A DNA stretch of 64,000 nt, taken from Lepidonotus clava (lineage: Eukaryota; Annelida; Polychaeta; Phyllodocida; Polynoidae). The stretch covers positions 15,617,961 through 15,681,960 of the forward strand of contig OW387148.1 of assembly GCA_936440205.1 (NCBI GenBank). The letters run 5' to 3'. The notes under the pieces are model-generated. The model saw only the letters and a program-made list of their open reading frames with translations, was not told the DNA's origin and did no database searches. A program made the translations under genes and the position numbers. Positions 58,001-64,000 of this stretch are shown piece by piece (the first letter of the stretch is position 1; each line of letters opens with the position of its first letter).

Positions 58001-61000
58001 ACCCTGCATTCAATATCATTGTATTCTTTGTAAACCAATTTTCCAAGACGATTTTGGCAATTTTGATAGAATAAAGCATGAGGCTATTAGTAACCGGACA
58101 CACCTGTTCACATTTCTCGGAACAAAGCAAGCGTATGTAAAGCAATATTCCAAATAGATTTGAAATGGGAAAAAAAATCGAAAAGGAGAATATTTGTGTT
58201 CCCATATCATAGACAGCAGGGGGTTAAGTACGGGTTTCCACTCAGGCTGGCATGCAGACATATACACATATTTACAGGAATTAACTAACTACACACTCTT
58301 CGTCATTTCATATCACATTAAAATTCTACGTGTCTCATACCCAAAGAGGTGGCCGCAGAATACAATATACAGGCTCGTGTGAATCAGTACTTGCATCAAA
58401 CACGTGGGCTATCGGAGAAAAGCATCGGCAGCGAATAATGCAGCTGTACTCTTCTTTGAAGATTCGCATTGTAAGAGCTACTTCAAGACGCTATCTACAT
58501 GTACAGCAAACCCTGAATCAACTCGCATTGACTACATGGCCACACCACACCCGTGTTAGTTTGTTCAGACAGACCATCCGCTTCTCCGCCAATAAGATTA
58601 CAATCTTTACACACACGCACACCATTTCTCAGCTGCACAATTACAATATGGACTCAAGAACATTTGTTATGAAATGGTAATTCACGAACGGACCAATCAT
58701 TGTATTCATAAGTCTGACTATTGAAACATTCCTTAGCTTTATGTAGCTAGTATTAAAGTGTGAGTGAAAACACTCACAGTGGCCTATTCTTTATCAATAA
58801 ATAAGGAATTGAGGGCAAACGCATCTGGTCCCATACACTAAAAGTTGATTTCAGGGTTTCAAAATGTTACATTAATTGGTAATTTAAATCAGGGATTCAT
58901 CCAGGGCAAAATAAAAACAAAGAAGGAAAAGTTATGCTAGAACATGGTTTCACATTTATGACAATAGTTACAAGATTCAAGATTATTGATTTTGTTAGGC
59001 CCCTTTAATGAATCGAAGTAAACATCAAGATTATTTGTCATCAGCTAAATACAGCCGACGTGGTCCCTTCTAAATGAACACACATTATCATCACCTTCAA
59101 TGACCAGAAACACCATGACACCATACGTATACATAAAGATGTTGGATTAAGACAGAACACAACTGAATTCAATTTCAACTCAAACTGGCATACTGTGTTA
59201 GATAGATATTTATATACTGTTCATTTCCATATGCCTTACTTTTATGTTACAGCATCGTTATTTGAGATCTACCAGAAGTTAGCCCAACAAGGCATCTTCT
59301 CACAGATAGGCAGTTACATGAGTTTTCCTTCTTTAGATGAGGTTGAGTTCAACATCGAACATCGACACTTTTTAACGTAGCTCCACGGGCTCCATGATCC
59401 GTTCTTTTTGTAACACAGGATGAACGTCGGGTAACAAATGAATGTGGTAATACTGATTTAAAGTACAATAACAAGGTAGCCAGGACATATATACGTCTTT
59501 ATAGCCCAAAACGGACTGACCTTTTACAGAGCGCCTCTATTACCTCAGATGTCAAATATAACAGTTTGGTTGTGAAATATTGTAAAATCAATCAAACATT
59601 GCATCATGAATTTTACTAGGAAGTCTCGTGACCCTTGCTTAAGTAAAAGACTTACTACATTCTAATACCAGGGGGGAACTAAACAAACGTTTTGCGGATC
59701 TAGATTGAAAAAATGTCAATTCCAAGTTTAAAAAAACAAACATTGATCGTGTAAATAGAAAGAAGAAACGTTGATTTCGATACACCTTTCTCTAGACTTA
59801 ATTTTCCTATTTCCACACCATAGAATAAGTATTTACTTTTCAAGATATCTGCGAGCTTACTCTACGTTCTAAACCTTTGATAATTTGTTTTCACCTAAAG
59901 TATAAAGAATGTTGTATGAAAAGTTTTAGTTTTCATGTTAAGGCAGTTCAAGTGTGGAAACTTTAATATTATCAAAAAAACTTTATCCGTTCATGATTAA
60001 ACTTAATAAAATTTCAATATAACGGGCTCTCACTCACGTCAGTTCTTCCACATTATATCCTTCAGGCTTCACGAAGCCGACTCTTCAAATGACAAGAACA
60101 ATTTATAGTGGCAAGACTTGATTTCACAAAGACAGGTAAATTGGGGGTTCCATACAGCAGACACTAGTGTATGAATGGGTGTTTTATCTATTACAATAGG
60201 CTCGTTCCCATGACATAAGCGTTTACATTGTGAGAGTTTGATCAATTAAAAGCATAAAATCCTGGTTAAAATTACTGGCTGACAAGAGCGGGTAATACAG
60301 CAAGCCCAAACCATGTTCCTGGGACCAGAAATGTTTCATATGTATTATTTCCGTCAGAGATTTGCGAGGAAACCGACTGCATTGATTTATTGAGTAATAA
60401 GTCTGTATGATATTCCAATTTCCTTAGAGCCGTTTGATACCATTAGTAGGCCTACTATTCCACCAAATGTTCGCTTATTTATGTAAGGAAATAGGGAATA
60501 AGAAAAACCTCTTGGCAAAATTCCGCTCTAACGCACTTATATAAGCCAAATATGAAAAGGTAAGTATGGCGTGTCATCTACAATTTAGGTTTTGGTTCTT
60601 TTTGAAATATGAGCTTTGAAGAGATGCAAACATTCCTGGCTATTTTCCTATGACTTATTTCTACAGTACCTAGAGCCAGGGCCAATGACAAAATCAGAAG
60701 CTGCTTGACAGAATTTTAATGAACACTGAAATTTGATAATAATTATGTATGGAGACAGGTTTATGTCTAACCATTTGCTTAGAATGTCATACTTTATAAA
60801 TCTGAAATCCCACAAAAATCCGAAACGGTAGGTTAATCCTCTCAGAAGGCAACATGTGGTACACTAACCGGACTGTGACAGAACATTATGTCAGTAATTT
60901 TAGTCGGGAATTTTTTTTTTCAAATTTATTAATGTAATGCCAATTCAAAGGAAGTCTGCACGTCTAAAAAGTGGGTGTAATACCCTCATATCTAATGTGC

Positions 61001-61810
61001 ACCAGCATCTAGCAATGCAATTTTGTATTCCTGGTTTAACTCTTGTTGTGTATTTTCAATCACATAAAAACTGTCAGCTGATGTAAAATTCAATTATTTT
61101 CAAAAAGTTTATCATTCTTTGGGGAAAAAGTGGAAACTCGCATAGAATAAGACCAGGTGGTGTTTCGTGGGCAGTAGGATTAAATACATGCATGGTTGGG
61201 CCCCTTACAAAGCATACGTAAAATATTAAAAAGGAGAAGTAGCTACACCTACACACCAGGAAGTATCAGCTATCACAACATCTACCGTGTACGGTCAGTG
61301 GCAGTCTCACCGTCTTCGTCCACCACTAACAGCCAAACGTCACAGTGCATTATATCCAGCATAAATACCAGAAGAACCCTGCATGCTGCCATGAGACAAG
61401 TTTACGAAATGGGCGATAATCAATAAATGAAGATTGAAAATTGGCGTAAAGGGCGCACGATAAGCTCAACTCCAGGTGGATAAATAGAACTCACTTTATC
61501 GATATCCAGCAGCAAATTAATAGGCTTAATGCATTAAGATATTTCGAAACCTGGATGTTTTTTTTAATTGACAGCCTCGTGCACTCACTTCACGGTTTCG
61601 TTTCGGTCGGGCACCAGGCGACACAAGACGCCCGCGTCGACTTCACAGAAGTCTTCGCAGGGAGGGATGAAACAGTTTATGAAGGTACCAAAGAGATGGG
61701 AGATGAGTAGATCTGTCCGTTCAGCAAGCGCCGCTCCCCGTCGGAATTCCAGTCCTTATGTACAAGTCTATTGGGAGCGTTGCAAGAATTAGCTAGTTTG
61801 GGGCATAATG
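55011..61810. other. Intergenic DNA and probable FBXO45 3' UTR
   Basis: No second gene was recognised between ACADVL and FBXO45. Minus-strand AATAAA sites at 60,930-60,925 and 60,391-60,386 are possible polyadenylation signals for FBXO45, whose stop codon is at 61,813-61,811; which one is used cannot be told. Pure AT-rich DNA otherwise. Confidence 0.45.
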
Positions 61811-61920
61811 TTATCCGTCTAGAGGCTGCCCAAGGTAGACCATGGATACTTCTGTGTTCCCGTATACTGCAGACACCGCTGGATATAACTTGACATCTGG
61901 CAAACCTCGGAATGCTACGC
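61811..61920 (-). CDS. FBXO45: F-box/SPRY domain protein 1, last coding exon (partial gene)
   Basis: Encodes the C-terminal end of the SPRY domain: [20 protein letters not shown] then [16 protein letters not shown], followed by TAA at 61,813-61,811. The same sequence closes vertebrate FBXO45, fly Fsn and worm FSN-1. The protein joins SKP1 and the PAM/Highwire/RPM-1 ubiquitin ligase through its F-box and binds substrate through SPRY; it controls synapse growth and axon integrity. Acceptor TACTTTTCAG; the frame joins the preceding exon (G|GC). Confidence 0.95.
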
Positions 61921-62347
61921 CTGAAAAGTAAATATTGGATTTAGAATCAAAACAGAGACACATTCATTTAATTTTATCGAAAAGAACAGCATCGGAATCA
62001 CACCGGGTTATTCTTATTACTCAGTCCATATTAGAAATGTGAAAAATTCATTCATTTTTTTTTTAAATAAGCAGTGCTTTCAATAAAGCAATTATGCCTA
62101 AATATCATTCACTTATTGTCGCACTTGTAACCACTATTTCATGTTGAAAGATTAAGGTCATGAGCTCCAAAGAATTACTGAAAAGATATTCAATCAATCT
62201 AAATTGTATGCTTTATACTTTAAACAGGTATACACAAATAGTATGTTCTATACATTGGGCTAAACAGAAGCCTTTTAGGAATTAATTTGGGATGATGCCA
62301 TAGCATGAACTGTAATTTTCTTTATATAAAAAAAATCATTTCCTTAC

Positions 62348-62423
62348 CTAAAAATTCATAATTCTTCTCAAATGCTAACGTATTGTCTTCACAATCTAAA
62401 ATCACCCGTATTCGCTCTCCAAC
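62348..62423 (-). CDS. FBXO45: F-box/SPRY domain protein 1, penultimate coding exon (partial gene)
   Basis: Encodes [20 protein letters not shown] then NYEFL, the SPRY segment that in human reads [25 protein letters not shown]. Acceptor ACATTTTCAG and donor TTAG|GTAAGG. The exons for the F-box and the first part of SPRY are not in the window and must lie beyond 64,000. Confidence 0.95.
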
Positions 62424-64000
62424 CTGAAAATGTAAAGTTTTGAACATGAGTTAACACACTAGTAAACACACTCGGACCTACTGAAATGGTGTGAAATGGT
62501 TTACACAGACCATCACTAGGAATAATATGTGACGGTGGGGGAAATAGAGTACGTGAGTAACATAATAAAAGTACAAAGGATCAATGAAAAAAAATACAAT
62601 TCAATAAAATTTTACCACAGTCATGAAAACTATCATTGTTAGGACCAAAAAGTATTATGCATTATATCTGGCGTCCAGTGGCCCGAGATCACCACAAAAA
62701 GTCACTAAGCAACTAAATTGAGGAACTTGGTTTTCCAGGAGGATGTTTGGGAATGGACCTCAGATCCCATGCTCGGCAATCAAATCTGAAAGTGATTTGT
62801 CAAGCCCTGACTAAGGAGTTGTTTAATGTTTCAAAATCTATGTCCGGGTGCACAGTCCCGAAGCTCTGTGCATACCATTTATCAGACCACTAAATAAGTT
62901 CAATGTTGAATTTTCGGGAAAAAAAAGAGGGAAAAACAGAGGTACTGTTCGAAATTTACTGATGCACGCGCTGATAGGAAAAAAAGTTGAAATTATGTAT
63001 TCGGCAAGTGAGCACCCACCAAGATAACACCCCACTAAACTATCTCCAACAGGTTCAACAGGAGCTTACACATCTAAAAAAAACCAGTTTTCCTGGATAG
63101 CGATTCCTCGTAAAAAGTAGATGTGTTATTAGATAAGCCTGATCCATATACAGAGACAACAAATCTATCTCCGATAGCTATAACTTATAAGTGTTTAGGG
63201 TTGCCTTTCTATATGCTGAGACCTGAGAGACTCGCTGGTGGTGCCCTCGCGAATGGCAATCAGCACGATTCTGTGACCTTACATGGCATTCTGTATGGGA
63301 AGATTATATTAGTGTAACACAGTCATCATAATACCCTAACAGGTCACCAGCGGGCGCAAATTGTCAGGCTGGTGCACACTTCTTGCAAGCTCTGAACCAA
63401 AGTTCGTCAATATAACTCCATATCCCCGCCCCCTAGTCCGCTTTCATTTTTTTATAATGTTTTTTTTGTGTGTGTGTAAAGTTATTACAACCTACACGTA
63501 AGAGGTTTGAACTGGTTTGAACTCCCAGACTTTGTCCCTGAGCTATGGTCACAATAGCGGAATCTCTCTCCAGCTGTCCTATCAAACTAACAACGAACAT
63601 GGAACTGATAAGGTATTATAAAGAATTCCGACTAGGCTACTGGTGCATTACAAAGAATGTCCTGGCTAGGAACCGGGATCTTGGTTACAGCATGCTGTGT
63701 ACGAATGTATGGTAAGATAAATCCAACTGTAACTTCATTATCAAGATCAAACATGATTGCCGGCTTGGAATTAACCATTTCACTAGCAACCGGACCCGTG
63801 GCTTAAAACGTCTAATGGCCAAACCTTCAATGATTCATTTCATAAACATATTTTGTATTTCGTTCTTATAAGTCCTACTACTTGAAAGAGTTAAAATTCT
63901 ACTTGAATGTAGTCTGCGAAGTTTGCAATAATTTAAACCCTTCTTACTGCATTTTCATTTCTGTTTAATTATGAAGAATAAAAACCTACTGGCCAGAGTT
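62424..64000 (-). other. FBXO45: Intron of FBXO45
   Basis: Between the acceptor at 62,424 and the window edge no upstream FBXO45 exon was found, in particular none encoding the expected Trp-rich SPRY core. It contains ordinary AT-rich DNA. Confidence 0.6.

Noticed and set aside
54900-61800. A search for DLG4 or another gene between ACADVL and FBXO45
   Set aside because: The head-to-head DLG4 partner seen in mammals was looked for; no PDZ, SH3 or guanylate kinase-like segment was recognised on either strand.

Overview
The window looks like a piece of a marine invertebrate nuclear genome: AT-rich, intron-rich and sparsely coded, with many miniature DNA transposons and minisatellites. The palindrome TAGGCCTA occurs at least ten times. 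Together with the gene structures this recalls echinoderm or other marine deuterostome DNA, but that placement is impression, not proof.

Two genes are firmly recognised, both on the minus strand. ACADVL (very long-chain acyl-CoA dehydrogenase) runs from an ATG at 54,855 to a TAA at 41,542. All 17 coding exons could be placed; they join in frame into 626 residues, and one intron is of the GC-AG type. FBXO45 (F-box/SPRY, the Fsn/FSN-1 family) is represented by its last two coding exons (62,423-62,348 and 61,920-61,811); its 5' part lies beyond the right edge.

At 11,080-12,026 (minus) a GC-rich first coding exon encodes a Gly-, Glu- and Arg-rich N-terminus of an unrecognised gene, inside a CpG-rich region reaching about 14.1 kb. 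On the plus strand at 36-38.5 kb a few short putative exons include one (38,376-38,493) that reads as the F-G strands of a fibronectin type III domain. If real, that gene converges on the 3' end of ACADVL.

Layout: 1-11 kb has no recognised gene, a GGTA-type simple repeat at the left edge and a 41-bp minisatellite near 9.1 kb. 11-19.4 kb is a series of GC-rich patches (first exon, CpG region, unexplained open frames) with a second minisatellite at 16.2-16.6 kb. 19.4-31.4 kb is non-coding with two possible regulatory clusters, a tRNA-like SINE remnant and one unexplained open frame that ends at a good splice donor. 31.4-40.3 kb is a nest of inverted-repeat elements: a hairpin MITE flanked by TTAA (two copies), an adjoining GGCGCC-ended element, a MITE with perfect 29-bp ends, a cluster of GGCAATAAT hairpins and a 60-bp G/C-rich palindrome. 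41.5-54.9 kb is ACADVL, whose first intron holds a 217-bp MITE. 54.9-61.8 kb is intergenic plus the probable FBXO45 3' UTR. 61.8-64 kb is the 3' part of FBXO45.

The two known genes are not functionally linked: ACADVL starts beta-oxidation of long-chain fatty acids at the inner mitochondrial membrane, and FBXO45 is the substrate-binding part of a neuronal SKP1-type ubiquitin ligase. No virus-like element, CRISPR array, rRNA or intact tRNA gene was seen.
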